From the NCBI GenBank assembly GCA_930367205.1, contig OV884009.1:91843189-91907188 (forward strand): a stretch of DNA of 64,000 bases, in the 5' to 3' direction. Both the position numbers and the translations under genes were made by a program. This DNA is from Acanthosoma haemorrhoidale (Eukaryota > Arthropoda > Insecta > Hemiptera > Acanthosomatidae). The notes under the pieces were generated by a model that saw nothing but the letters and a program-made list of their open reading frames with translations, was not told the DNA's origin and did no database searches. Of the stretch, positions 1 to 13,807 are shown piece after piece (within the stretch, counting starts at the first letter, position 1; every line of letters starts with the position of its first letter).

Positions 1-93
1 AACATTCAATTAAATTGTCATTTTTCGTTTTAATGTTAATTTAATAATAATCATCGCTTTTTGAATCCTACTAGTGTAAATTTTAAATAATTG

Positions 94-4074
<3,981 letters not shown>

Positions 4075-4150
4075 TCTCAGTGAAAGTTGAACTACGTATA
4101 CTTAGTGTTTATTTTAGACTGGTTTTCAGATATCAAATGCGTCTAAACAT
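4075..4150 (+). repeat. R1 interspersed repeat, left fragment
   Basis: The segment shares the R1 block TTCTCTCAGT, then TTAGTGTTTATTTTAGA, then TGGTTTTCAGA, with copies at 31835 and 48060. The match stops where the R2 element begins. A piece resembling the right half of R1 reappears at 5490-5560, which suggests that R2 inserted into this R1 copy. Confidence 0.5.
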
Positions 4151-4152
4151 AT

Positions 4153-5130
4153 TGTCGGGGGCGCTAACCGTGGGAGGTTATAAAAGAGCAACGTAAATCT
4201 GTGGTTTTTGATCTTTGCTGGCGGCCTAGTCGGCGAGCAGCTTTATTCGTATTTGTTCATTGGTCTAACTCCATAAGTCCCCTGACAGTGCACTATGTTC
4301 AGGAGAAGAGGTAACGGCTAGGTATTATCGGCTGTTTACGTTGTCTTGGAATGACCACGAGTTCACACCCGTTGTCTTAAGTTGTATAATTAGTTGTACG
4401 GGTAGGGGGTCCGGATCCCAAAGGTGAATTTGGAACGGAAAGAGGCAGACTATACCACTGGGGGAGACGCTACTAGGTACATTTTGTAGAGCCCCAGAGA
4501 TCGTCGTCTGCATGGAAGGAACCCCTTCCAATGATGCCTGTTTCAGCGATAAAGCTAGAGAATCTCACCAGGAAGGTCTGACAGAGAAACGAACACAGGA
4601 TGGTTACATAACTAGCTCACGCCTTCAATATGAAGCCATGCTTCGTTATAGTGGGAGGACCTACTACTAACAGGAATACTATAGGGGACAACCTACTATC
4701 TTAGCTCGTCGCATAATGCTTCCCTTTTCAGATGAACTGATGAGGCACAACAGTAAGCGCCGTAACATCCTCACGCCAATACTTCAACTCCAGACAACCT
4801 CTTTCGAGGATCCTGGTACCTCATGATGGTGCATGGCTAGATGCACCATCCCCATAGTACCCTTGGCCGGACCTCTGTAAACGGACCATCCAACCTTCGG
4901 AAGTGAAGCTCGAGCTTCTACTCCCTGCCGTTGGGTGCAGGCATAATACGGGCCATCTACTATTCCTGGTGGTTCCCTACTACTAATTTAGAGATGAGAG
5001 GCTTACCCTTCTAAAAGAGAAGGAGGTGCAGAGGTAATAGAATAAGAAAGCCATAGTCAAGCAGAGTAACAAGCGCCAGTGCAAAAACAGAGCAGTGTTC
5101 ACTTCAAGTGTCTGATTCCGACGAATTTCC
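4153..5130 (+). repeat. R2 mid-repetitive element, copy 1
   Basis: The segment is homologous over hundreds of bases to 61765-62475. Shared landmarks in the same order are CTTTGCTGG, ACTCCATAAG, GACAGTGCACTATGTTCAGG, GTCTTGGAATGACCACGA, GGATCCCAAAGG/AGATCCCAAAGG, AAAGAGGCAGACT, CGTCGTCTGCATGGAA and CAAGCGCCAGTGCA. This copy has a middle part (about 4580-5025) that copy 2 lacks. There is no coding capacity. The left end starts TGTCGGGGGCGC with a TATAAAA about 40 bases in, which is LTR-like, but I found no matching right end. Class unknown: a non-autonomous LTR element or a SINE-like repeat are both possible. Confidence 0.7.
4825..4850. other. Perfect 10-bp stem-loop inside R2
   Basis: GATGGTGCAT, a six-base loop GGCTAG, then ATGCACCATC give an uninterrupted 10-bp stem. 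It lies in the part of R2 that the second copy lacks. Its role is unknown. Confidence 0.8.
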
Positions 5131-5578
5131 GCCTTATATAGAGAGGGCATTCATACGTACAGCCTCTCATTTGCTATTTATTTCGGCCAATCATATGATC
5201 GTTTATTTTGTCCAATCAGGGGCCACTATACTCGCGCACTAGTGAGCTCTTGTGGTGTCGGGATCGTGAACTAGTCCTCTCTGTCTATATTGACGCAATA
5301 GATTTATTGATGAAACATAGAAATGTAAGTGGATGTTTTATAGCCCGTAATAAGGGCGAATTCTATTTGTTCGTGGTAAAGACGTTTGCAGAACACATAC
5401 TTTTAATACTCACTCTCATGCTTATTGAACATCATTGTAACTAGTATGATCAAGATCTTCACATTTTATAGATAATAAGATAATTTTACATTTTCTAACT
5501 CATTTTGTTAAATCGTTGAATTTTATATTGCAAAATTACTCCCCAAATAAGCGTGAATAAATGTGTATTTATAGGCCT
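5131..5578. other. No gene; R1-like right half near 5490-5560
   Basis: No convincing reading frame. At about 5490-5560 the order TTTTCTAACT, then a TTAAATCGTT-type block, then GCAAAATTACTCC resembles the right half of the R1 repeat at about 32018-32070. Confidence 0.45.
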
Positions 5579-5589
5579 AATTCCTTTTT
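5579..5589. repeat. Left target-site duplication of LINE copy A
   Basis: AATTCCTTTTT here matches AATTCCTTTTT at 9683-9693. The T run continues into the element's poly(A) tail as seen on the plus strand, so the inner edge of the duplication is uncertain by several bases. Confidence 0.65.
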
Positions 5590-5766
5590 TTTTTTACAAA
5601 TCAGAACTTTATTGTGAAATAATTACAATCTGCCTTTTATAAGGCAATAATAATACAGATAAATGATCTCATTCATACCATATTTACAGTCATCATTCAC
5701 TCGCTCATTCATACTAGGACATGATTGGAGAAATTGGCCATTGCCAGGACTCCCACTGTCACGCGA

Positions 5767-8448
5767 TTATAGCAGGTCACGAGGCCACTGCCGTTTCAGT
5801 CTCCGAGGAGGATTATAGGGATGAGTGGCGCAGTGCAAAGACTGTGCTACAGGATTAGGGTGGTTGGAAAGGCTACTGTGGAATTTCATAAATTTGGAAG
5901 GGATGAGTTCTAGAATGTAGGGTATATTAAGGTCGTTATGAAGGGTTTTGTTGCTGACATAATAAGGGGCATTTACTATTGTTCTCAGGACTTTGGATTG
6001 GAAGGATTGGATACGCTTGATGTTCGACTTTTTTGCTGTCTCCCATAGCTCTATTCCGTATGTCCAGATTGGTTTAAGTATAACTTTGTAGATTAGTAGT
6101 TTATTTTCTATTGAGAGATGGGATGTCCTTTGAAGTAGTCTGTACAGTTGTCCAAAGCGTCTGTTTAGTTCTTGTCTTTTTAGTCTCGTATGTGGGTTCC
6201 AGGTCAGTCGTTTGTCGAGATGGAAGCCTAAGTACCGTACTGTCTCGGTTACTGGGAGAGGAATAGAATTAAAATAAACTAATGGACAAGTCTTGCGACA
6301 AAGGGTGAAGGTAATGTGGGAGCATTTTGCTTCATTAACTTTGATCCGCCATTGATTGCACCAATACTCGATCTCGTCAAGGTGTTTTTGAAGGTTATGG
6401 GATGCTATGTCGGGGTCTGGGTGGGATGACAAGACTGCAGTGTCGTCTGCGAATGTTGCCAAGAAGGTGTTGGAAGTAGAAGGGACATCAGCGGTGTATA
6501 GGTTATAGAGGATGGGGCCTAGGACACTGCCCTGTGGAACTCCTGCATTTATGGGATAGTAGTTAGAGTATTCTAAGCCACAGCGGACTTGGAAGAAGCG
6601 GTTTGAAAGGTAGGACTGTAGGATTAGGAAAAGGGTCTGTGGTAAATGTCTTTTGAGCTTGTAGAGCAAACCTGCGTGCCAAACCCTGTCAAAAGCTTGA
6701 GCTATATCGAGAAAGGCAGCAGTGCAATACTTTTTGGTTTCAAGGGCTGAGGAGATGTGATCAACAACGCGAAGGCCTTGTTGAGCAGTGGAATGTCGTT
6801 GGCGGAAACCAAACTGGTGTGTGGGAAAAAGGTTTTTGGATTCAACAATTGGAAGTAGACGTTTTAGTAGGAGTTTCTCAAATATTTTTGAGAGGATAGG
6901 GAGTAGGCTAATTGGACGGTAAGATGAGGCTTCATTGGGTGGTTTACCGAATAGGACAATAATGGAATGTTTCCAGAGGAGAGGAAAGTGCGTCGTTCGG
7001 ATAATGCAATTATATATATAGGTTAGGAAGATTATGGCTTTAGGAGGAAGTTGTTTGAGAATTTGAGGAGTTAGGAGATCATATCCAGGGGATTTTCTGT
7101 AAGGTAAGTTTTTCAGAAGGTATTTGACCTCAGAGGGATTAACGGCTTTTGGTGGAAGAGAGAGAGGAATAGGTGAAGTGAGGAAATCTTCCACAGTTTT
7201 GCTGTGAGTATGGCTTTGATGAGAAAGGTGAGGTGTGAAAGTATGGGTAAGATGCAGAGCAAATTCCTCCGACCTATCCCCATCCGAGGCCGCCCAGGAC
7301 CCATCATCACGACGGAGTGGATGTGAAACAGGTTGATACTTTAGGATTTTTTTGGTTACATTCCACAAGGAGTTATCCCTGGTAGACAGAGAGGAGAGGT
7401 AGGAATTGAAAGAATCAGAACGGAAGGATGCCAATCGCCGCTTTACCAATCGGCAGTACTGATTGTACGAGCGGCGATCAGCAGGATGCCGGGATCTTTG
7501 CCACACTGTTCTAGAGCGGCGTTTGGATTTGATTAGATCTTTGAGATGTTGAGGTAAACGATTATGATTGTGGATTCTTGGGTGACGATGGGGTGACGAT
7601 GCCTCCCAAGCCGACCTCTGGACCAGAGTAGTGAAAGAATGCACTGCATCGTCTAGGTCTTGGGATGTTTTCAGGGATAATTTGAGGTTTACGGACTCTG
7701 TAAGAAGCTGACGGAAGTGGTCCCAGTCAACTGGGCCCCTAATAAATGAAGGGGGAGGCAGTTTGTGAATTGGTCTTAGGGAAATGGTTAATAATAAAGG
7801 ACTATGATCAGAGGAGAGGTCATCGAGGCGCTTGAGTGAATAGTTTAGTGTTCCTAAACTATTGTAGAAGAAAAAGTCAAGGAGATCTGGATTTCGGTTG
7901 GGATCTGATGGCCAATAGGTGGCTGTGTCAGGAGAGATAGTGGAGCAATGTCTCCGTGTGAGTGCAGACAGCAAAGCACGTCCTCGTGTATTTGTGGATC
8001 TTGAGCCCCAGTGTTGGTGCTTTGCGTTAAAGTCCCCACCCACAAGGAAACGATGCCCGATGGAGTCTAGAAAGGAGATGAATTGGGAATCGGGAATGGA
8101 TTTATTGGGAGGGCAGTACACTGATGCTAGAGTGAGGGGAAAAGTGAGGGTGGTGATTGACACTGCAGTGGATTGAAGGAAATCATGTGCTACCAAAGGA
8201 ACTATGTGATGGGATATGGAATTATGGACAATGACAGCGGTACCTGCATGAGCTCTTCCATCTGGGTGATCAGTTCGATAAGTCTGGTACTGTCGAACGG
8301 TAAATGGTCGTTTACTTGTAAGTCTTGTTTCAGTAATAAGAGCTACATCGATGTTTTTGTCATGGAGTAGTGCTGTCAGTTCGTTAGTGTGGGTGCGAAC
8401 ACCATTCGCATTCCAAAGGAGAATGGATAAGGAGTCGGAAGGATTCAC
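5767..8448 (-). CDS. LINE ORF2: endonuclease and reverse transcriptase
   Basis: 893 codons, uninterrupted. The protein would nick target DNA and prime cDNA synthesis from the nick. The N-terminal third is an APE-type endonuclease: N13/N15 in WNANGVR, E40 in ITETR, D139 and N141 in GGDFNAKH, D214-H215 in SSDHSP. The reverse transcriptase fills the middle, with SYRPISLLP, an AFDRVWH region, GVPQGSVLGP and the catalytic FADD box at residues 666-669. The C-terminal region continues to RPRDLL-type residues. Oddities: the first codon after the ORF1 stop is GTG, the two ORFs are in the same frame, and the only Met codon in the whole frame is in SKFMK near the C-terminus. Initiation is therefore not by an ordinary AUG. 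A stretch before KPPNEAS is three residues shorter than in copy G. The family assignment is firm; enzymatic activity is inferred from the intact motifs. Confidence 0.93.
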   Translation of the reverse strand: MNPSDSLSILLWNANGVRTHTNELTALLHDKNIDVALITETRLTSKRPFTVRQYQTYRTDHPDGRAHAGTAVIVHNSISHHIVPLVAHDFLQSTAVSITTLTFPLTLASVYCPPNKSIPDSQFISFLDSIGHRFLVGGDFNAKHQHWGSRSTNTRGRALLSALTRRHCSTISPDTATYWPSDPNRNPDLLDFFFYNSLGTLNYSLKRLDDLSSDHSPLLLTISLRPIHKLPPPSFIRGPVDWDHFRQLLTESVNLKLSLKTSQDLDDAVHSFTTLVQRSAWEASSPHRHPRIHNHNRLPQHLKDLIKSKRRSRTVWQRSRHPADRRSYNQYCRLVKRRLASFRSDSFNSYLSSLSTRDNSLWNVTKKILKYQPVSHPLRRDDGSWAASDGDRSEEFALHLTHTFTPHLSHQSHTHSKTVEDFLTSPIPLSLPPKAVNPSEVKYLLKNLPYRKSPGYDLLTPQILKQLPPKAIIFLTYIYNCIIRTTHFPLLWKHSIIVLFGKPPNEASSYRPISLLPILSKIFEKLLLKRLLPIVESKNLFPTHQFGFRQRHSTAQQGLRVVDHISSALETKKYCTAAFLDIAQAFDRVWHAGLLYKLKRHLPQTLFLILQSYLSNRFFQVRCGLEYSNYYPINAGVPQGSVLGPILYNLYTADVPSTSNTFLATFADDTAVLSSHPDPDIASHNLQKHLDEIEYWCNQWRIKVNEAKCSHITFTLCRKTCPLVYFNSIPLPVTETVRYLGFHLDKRLTWNPHTRLKRQELNRRFGQLYRLLQRTSHLSIENKLLIYKVILKPIWTYGIELWETAKKSNIKRIQSFQSKVLRTIVNAPYYVSNKTLHNDLNIPYILELIPSKFMKFHSSLSNHPNPVAQSLHCATHPYNPPRRLKRQWPRDLL

Positions 8449-9289
8449 TTATGGATTTTGTTTAACGGGGATAAGGTAGGAGACAAGATTTGTAAGAAGG
8501 GAAATGAGAGGTGTAATTAGGGTTCTGAACTCTGTAAGGAATGAGGTTAAAAGGCTGGTGAGATCTGAAGAGCTTGAAGGTGGCGGGATATGCGAGATGT
8601 GTGGTTGAGGATGGGATAGAGTTTGCTGGTTGCTGGGATGAGCGGAGTGCTGGGAAAGAAGAACTTGCGGAGGAGGAGTGGGCAGTGCCTGTGGCTGCTC
8701 TCTGTTCCTAACTGCGTCAGCGAAAGAGACTGAAGGCCTCAAACTTCTGGTGGGGGCGCTTCTTGGGCTACCTGTGGCTGATTTTTCTTTCTTGCTTTAG
8801 TTGGTAGGTATGAAAATCAGCCTTGGATTCTTCTAGGTATTTTATAATTCCTCGGTATGTTTCAGGAGTGTCCGGAGAAACCTTTGTGTCCCGAGATCGA
8901 TTGAGGCAAGTATATTTGCCTGTACCTACAACTTTGCTCAATTGAGTGCATAGTAATTTGAAATTACTAATGTTGCGAACGAATATCGCTGGTGGCTTGG
9001 GCTGTGTGGGTGTTGTTGTAGAGTCCATGTCCTCTACCTCAATATTTTTCAACACCTCGTAACTATTGGGTGTGAAAAAGGGAGACTCATGAGTTACTGT
9101 TGTTTGTTTTGATGTGGTGGGTTGTGGTGGTATCTCTTCCATAGAGCTGCTAGGTGCTGAGGAATTTATTGGGATATTCCGATTAGATCGCCGTGGCTTG
9201 CGTTTGACTGGTGACATAGTGGGCGTAGGTCCCAATGATCTTGAGCGTTTTTTTTTATTTTCTGATATAACTTGTTGATAGAAACGCAT
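8449..9289 (-). pseudogene. LINE ORF1 with internal deletion
   Basis: ORF1 encodes the nucleic-acid-binding protein of Jockey-type elements. It opens at the ATG at 9287-9289 and runs 173 codons through a basic, Ser/Pro-rich N-terminus to YLEESKADFHTYQLKQ, then goes out of frame and stops at 8768-8770. The C-terminal part continues in another frame (about 8742-8452) with SVSFADAV, a Pro/Gln/His-rich stretch and a hydrophobic tail ending KQNP and UAA. In this protein family a PRE_C2HC domain and CCHC knuckles lie between the FHTYQLK region and the SVSFADAV region. Here both are absent, so a deletion has removed them and shifted the frame. Without the knuckles the protein is unlikely to bind RNA normally. 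Confidence 0.85.
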
Positions 9290-9682
9290 GTTTCATATTC
9301 TTGTAAATAGTTTTCAATTGAATAAAAAAAAAAAAAAAAAAAAAATTCAATATAATGAGAGGCCTGAAGAGAGTGTACTGAGTGTACTGAGGGCCAGCTG
9401 GGCTCCCCACTCCTATCCCCACTCCTATCCCCACTCTCAGCACGGCTGACTGATATCTTGCAATATGGCCGCCCTCTGTATGAATTGTGAGATGAAAAAC
9501 TTACGTTAGCAATAATAATGTTCCTCTTTCCACTGACCTGTAGACAGTCCACCACGAACGGTTCACCCAAGGGTCGGTTGGAACAGTTTTGCGAACTAGG
9601 CACTTCCTACGAACGGTAACAAGAAACAGTTTGTTGCAGAGCGATGTGAAAAACGACTTCTATAGTTAGCGCAGGCGCAGTG
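9290..9682 (-). promoter_or_regulatory. Probable 5' UTR and internal promoter of LINE copy A
   Basis: About 390 bases between the ORF1 ATG and the right target-site duplication. The element starts with GC-rich DNA (CACTGCGCCTGCGC on the minus strand). Inside are three tandem GAGTGGGGATAG-type units (9404-9436), a double GTGTACTGA (about 9373-9391), a GGCGGCCATATT block that resembles a YY1 site (about 9463-9475), and a poly(T) tract on the element strand (9325-9345). LINEs of this type carry internal promoters downstream of the start site. The promoter role is inferred. Confidence 0.55.
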
Positions 9683-9693
9683 AATTCCTTTTT
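9683..9693. repeat. Right target-site duplication of LINE copy A
   Basis: AATTCCTTTTT, the partner of 5579-5589. It sets the 5' end of copy A at about 9682. Confidence 0.65.
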
Positions 9694-10424
9694 AAGGTTT
9701 TGTGGATTAGCAATACCAGTATGTTATTGGGCTATCGTTGCATACAATATATGGGACAATAGCCCGACAACAGTATATTTAATACTCACAAATATATTTC
9801 AATACTAATTAGTCATTGAGGTATTGCAAAATAGTGCTCATCATTTGTACCTTTTTTTTTTCAATGTTTCCTGTTGACTGTAACCCTGCCAAGAGGTATA
9901 TCTACAAGGATGTACGCATGTACGTATATGCTAATGTTATTACTACATCATCACATGCGTATTGTATCACGCATAAGCCACAAATTGGCAAACGTGTGGT
10001 TATTTTTTCCTGCACAGATGGATTATATTCAAAATTGCCGGATATGTATCTCTTGCAATTTCGCTTTACAGTCTTTCTTATGGTAACTCACTAATTTCTG
10101 ATACGCCATTGTATAAAGCTGTTGTGAGTGCTAAAAAGAGAAGGTTAGAGCTAGAAGTAAAAGATGGGATAGACAAAATGTTTATGGAGCCAGGAGTTGC
10201 CCCCAGCCACTAGAGCCAACAGATGCTGCAACATCTGTGCTCGACGTGGATAAAGTGAACTGTGAATGATATCCGTAATTGCACTCTTAGATAATTAGAT
10301 GAATAGAAACGTTTAATCATAACTCTAACGATTCCGCATTTATTATCACAGTATATTCATAACGTTTCTTTTAATAGAGTATTTGATCTATTTTTTGCAT
10401 GCAATATGTACTTTTACTTCAAAA
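9694..10424. other. No recognisable gene
   Basis: Only short frames. Around 10100-10215 there is a Lys/Glu-rich plus-strand frame (KKRRLELEV) that might be an old coding fragment, but I cannot assign it. Confidence 0.5.
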
Positions 10425-10835
10425 TCTTTATAGTGATAAAATTACAATTTGCCATATTAGGCAATAATTAATTGCTGTCAATGTGTCTCATTTATACGAT
10501 ATTTATTATTATTCAATCACACGCTCATTTATATAGCTTTTACAAACAGCCCAGACACTTCCCTAATCCAGTGTCTCGCAGTTATACCAGGGCACGAGAC
10601 CACTGCCGCTTTATTCTCCGGGGAAGTTTATATGGACGTGTGGTGCAGTGTAACTAGGGTAGGCGATTAGGGTGGTTGGATAGGTTTTTAATGAAAGTTC
10701 ATGAACTTAGAAGGGATGAGTTCAATAAAGTAGGGTATATTAAGATCAATATAAAGGGTTTCGTTGAAGTAATTTGGAGGTTCTTTAAGGACTAATAACT
10801 ATTATTCTCAGGACAATGTTATTAAAAGGATTGAG
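10425..10835 (-). mobile_element. LINE copy C, 5'-truncated relic
   Basis: Minus-strand end of the copy A family. From left to right it has the 3' end with the TTGCC/GGCAA hairpin, the 3' UTR, the ORF2 stop region (CACGAGACCACTGCCG on the plus strand) and about 250 bases of the ORF2 C-terminal region. Many substitutions and gaps mark it as old. It is truncated near the codons for SFQSKV. Confidence 0.8.
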
Positions 10836-11083
10836 TATGTACTATGATAAATTTTGAATTTATAGTTATTTCATTATTTTCGTCAGTTTCATGCATTATT
10901 TGAATATTATATTGACTTATATAGCTTGTGATCAGATAGAGGAGGCGAGAGATGGGCACAGAGGCAAACAGCACAGCAATGACAATAAGCTAGTTATAAT
11001 ATTAGTTATAAGCTAGCCAATATTAAGATATCGATAAAAATATTTGGAATATTTATTTTGTTTTTAAATGAGATTGTTAACCT

Positions 11084-11095
11084 AGTTAATTAGAC
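11084..11095. repeat. Left target-site duplication of LINE copy B
   Basis: AGTTAATTAGAC, repeated exactly at 12323-12334. Confidence 0.9.
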
Positions 11096-12322
11096 CAGAC
11101 CCAGGGTTTGGCACGCAGGTTTGCTCTACAAGCTCAAAAGATAATTACCACAGACCCTTTTCCTAGTCCTACAGTCCTACCTTTCAAACCGCTTTTTCCA
11201 AGTCCGCTGTGGTTCAGAATACTCTAACTACTATCCCATAAATGCAGGAGTTCCACAGGGCAGTGTCCTAGGCCCCATCTTTTATAACCTATACACCGCT
11301 GATGTCCCCTCTACTCCCAATACCTTCTTGGCCACATTTGCAGGTGACACTGCAGTCCTCTCATCCCACCCAGACCCCGACATAGCATCCCATACCCTTT
11401 AAAAAACACCTTGACGAGATCGAGTATTGGTGTAATCAATGGTGGATTAAAGTTAATGAAGCAAAATGTTCCCACATTACCTTCGCCCTTTGTCACAAGA
11501 CTTGTCCACTAGTTTATTTTAGTTCTATTCCTCTCCCTGTATTCGAGACAGTACGATACTTAGGCTTCCATCTCGACAAACGACTGACCTGGAACCCACA
11601 TACGAGACTAAAAAGACAAGAACTAAACAGACGCTTTGGACAACTGTACAGACTACTTCAAAGGACATCCCATCTCTCAATAGAAAATAAACTACTAATC
11701 TACAAAGTTATACTTAAACCAATCTGGACATACGGAATAGAGCTATGGAGGACAGCAAAAAGGTTGAACATCAAGCGTATCCAATCCTTTCAATCAAAAG
11801 TCCTGAGAACAATAGTAAATGCCCCATATTATGTCAGCAACAAAACCCTTCATAACGACCTTAATATACCCTACATTCTAGAGCTCATCCCTTCCAAGTT
11901 TATGAAATTCCACAGTAGCCTTTCCAACCACCCTAATCCTGTAGCACAGTCATTGCTTTGCGCCACTCATCCCTATAATCCTCCTCGGAGACTGAAACGG
12001 CGGTGGCCTCGTGACCTGCTATAAACGCGTGACAGCGGGGGTCCTAGCAATGGCCCTGAGCGTCTGTGGCTCTCGCGCTCTTGGTCAGCCTCTACTGGCT
12101 AGTATCCGGTGACGCGGCTGACGGAGAAGCGTGGGGGACTTCCTAAGACTCAACTTTCTCTTCGCATGTGGATTTGGGAGGTCTCTGGGCTGTCTGTAAA
12201 TATTGTATGAATGAGCGAGTGAATGATGAATTGTAAATAATGTATGAATGAGAGCGTTTATCCCAATTATTTATTGCCTTATAAAAGGCAGATTGTAATT
12301 ATAGCCCAATAAAGAGTAATAA
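11096..12322 (+). mobile_element. LINE copy B, 5'-truncated insertion
   Basis: Plus-strand copy beginning inside reverse transcriptase (AFDRVWHAG region). It runs through GVPQGSVLGP, a mutated palm motif (FAGD in place of FADD) and the ORF2 stop near 12024, then about 300 bases of 3' UTR. It ends AATAAAGAGTAATAA just before the duplication. The C-terminal 86 codons (11764-12024) are still open. It is the clearest view of the family's complete 3' UTR, including GCCTTATAAAAGGC. The exact 12-bp flanking duplication shows it arrived already truncated, as is usual for LINEs. Confidence 0.92.
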
Positions 12323-12334
12323 AGTTAATTAGAC
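12323..12334. repeat. Right target-site duplication of LINE copy B
   Basis: AGTTAATTAGAC, identical to 11084-11095. Confidence 0.9.
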
Positions 12335-12377
12335 AATCATTGTTTTTTTTAGGTTTTGTGTTAAACGAAATGACCAA

Positions 12378-12830
12378 TAGCCAAAAGCATCCAATCCCTT
12401 TAATCGAAAGTCCTGAAAACAATAGCTAATACTCTTTATTAGGCCTTTAATACAACAGAATATAGTGTAATGCAACAGAACCTTTAATACTCCTTGATTT
12501 CATCGATTCAAAGTCCACGAAATTTCACCAGAAGTTAAGTAACCTTCCAGCGCAGTCACTACTGAGCCTTAAAAATCCCTTGAACATTAATATGACATTG
12601 GCCTCGTGACCTGCTGTGAATTCATGACAGTGGTAGTCCCGACAATAGTCAGTTTCTCCAATCATGTCCTGAGCGTCTGTGGGTCTCACAGTGTTGGTCA
12701 GCCTCACGTATTTAGCGACGATGCTAATGGAAGAGCACGGGGGATCTCCCGAGCCTCCACTTCCTCTCCCCTATGCAAGGGAGGTTACAATTCTGCAGCT
12801 TAGGGTGGTTCCTGAGGTGTTTGTATACGT
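12378..12830 (+). mobile_element. LINE copy D, decayed
   Basis: Starts about 40 bases after copy B in the same orientation. It aligns from the ATCCAATCC/AAAGTCCTGA block of the ORF2 C-terminus through the stop region (GGCCTCGTGACCTGCTGTGA) into the 3' UTR (CCTGAGCGTCTGTGG, then GGAGGTTACAATT). It is gapped and diverged, with no open frame. Confidence 0.75.
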
Positions 12831-13807
12831 ATAAATGGCTGTACTGTATACATGGGAGAATAAGATCAATGATCACAATTACTGCAGACTAGAGTACAAA
12901 GTAATTTTATTTGAAAAAAAATATTTTCTAATAAAACCTTGCATATAATTTGAGCCTGTGGTCTCCCTGATGCTACGTGATACTGTAATGTTCCTTTGAA
13001 CAGATGTGGACTCGTAATACGCCGAAAGGCTTTGTTGATGCCAGCAGACCAATACAGCCTCCTTTTGTGAACATTTCTGCGCACACTGATTCTGAATCTA
13101 TTGTCTACTAAACAATACTAGTATCAGGTATCACCTAACATATCCGGTCATATTGTTTAGTTGGAGCTGATATTCCGTTCAATATCTACATTCTAGTCAG
13201 ATTCTGAATCTTCCACAAATTTTTTTTCTCGCTTCAAGTAGGGCTACCCATATTAAAAAACTTGGCATCTGAATTAAAATATTTTGGGCAAAAGTGTATT
13301 GTAATCATGTTAAAATACATATACTCAGTCTAGGTTGTAAATATGAGATCGGCAATTACTGCATTTATGAATCAATGAGACAGCGTTTAGTTTTTGAAAA
13401 CATATGTTGGACTTATTTTTTTAAATTTTCGTTGTTTGTAAAAACTCCTTTTCACTTGTGGATTATTCTGTTCTGGACTTCGGGGGACGAAGATTCGTAC
13501 TATAGTCACGGTAGTTTACAAGGAGGTCTTATTTGATATTATACATGCAAAGAAATAATTACTATTTTCAACCTCATAAAACATGTGGTGTCATTAATTA
13601 ATTAAATATTTTGTACTATTTTGTATTGAAAAATAATTTTTTCAACAATTTTTAAAAGGGTGTCAGATTAACAAAGTATACGTCTTTACACGTCCTTATA
13701 TACGTTATACGTCCTCATTCGGGGTATGTATATTTAAAATGGCACGAAATTTTAAATTGTTGAGTGACTTTTGTTCTGAAACCCCCAGAACAAATTACAT
13801 TGCATTA
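12831..13807. other. No recognisable gene
   Basis: A 72-codon minus-strand frame at 12866-13084 begins MRRNVHKRRLYWSAGINKAF and reads like protein rather than noise, but I do not recognise it and see no partner exon. The rest is AT-rich without structure. Confidence 0.4.

Larger units (their letters stand above)
5590..9682 (-). mobile_element. Jockey-clade LINE, copy A, near full length
   Basis: A non-LTR retrotransposon of about 4.1 kb on the minus strand: 5' UTR (about 9290-9682), ORF1 (broken), ORF2 (open), a short 3' UTR (about 5590-5766) and a poly(A) tail. The 3' UTR contains an AATAAAG signal and a small hairpin. It ends in 11 T on the plus strand. An 11-bp duplication flanks it. Compared with copy B, the 3' UTR lacks roughly 120-165 bases. 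ORF2 has an endonuclease followed by reverse transcriptase, with no RNase H domain that I can see. At least ten other fragments of the family lie in this window, so it has been active over a long period. Copy A is among the least decayed, but its ORF1 deletion should make it non-autonomous. Confidence 0.93.
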
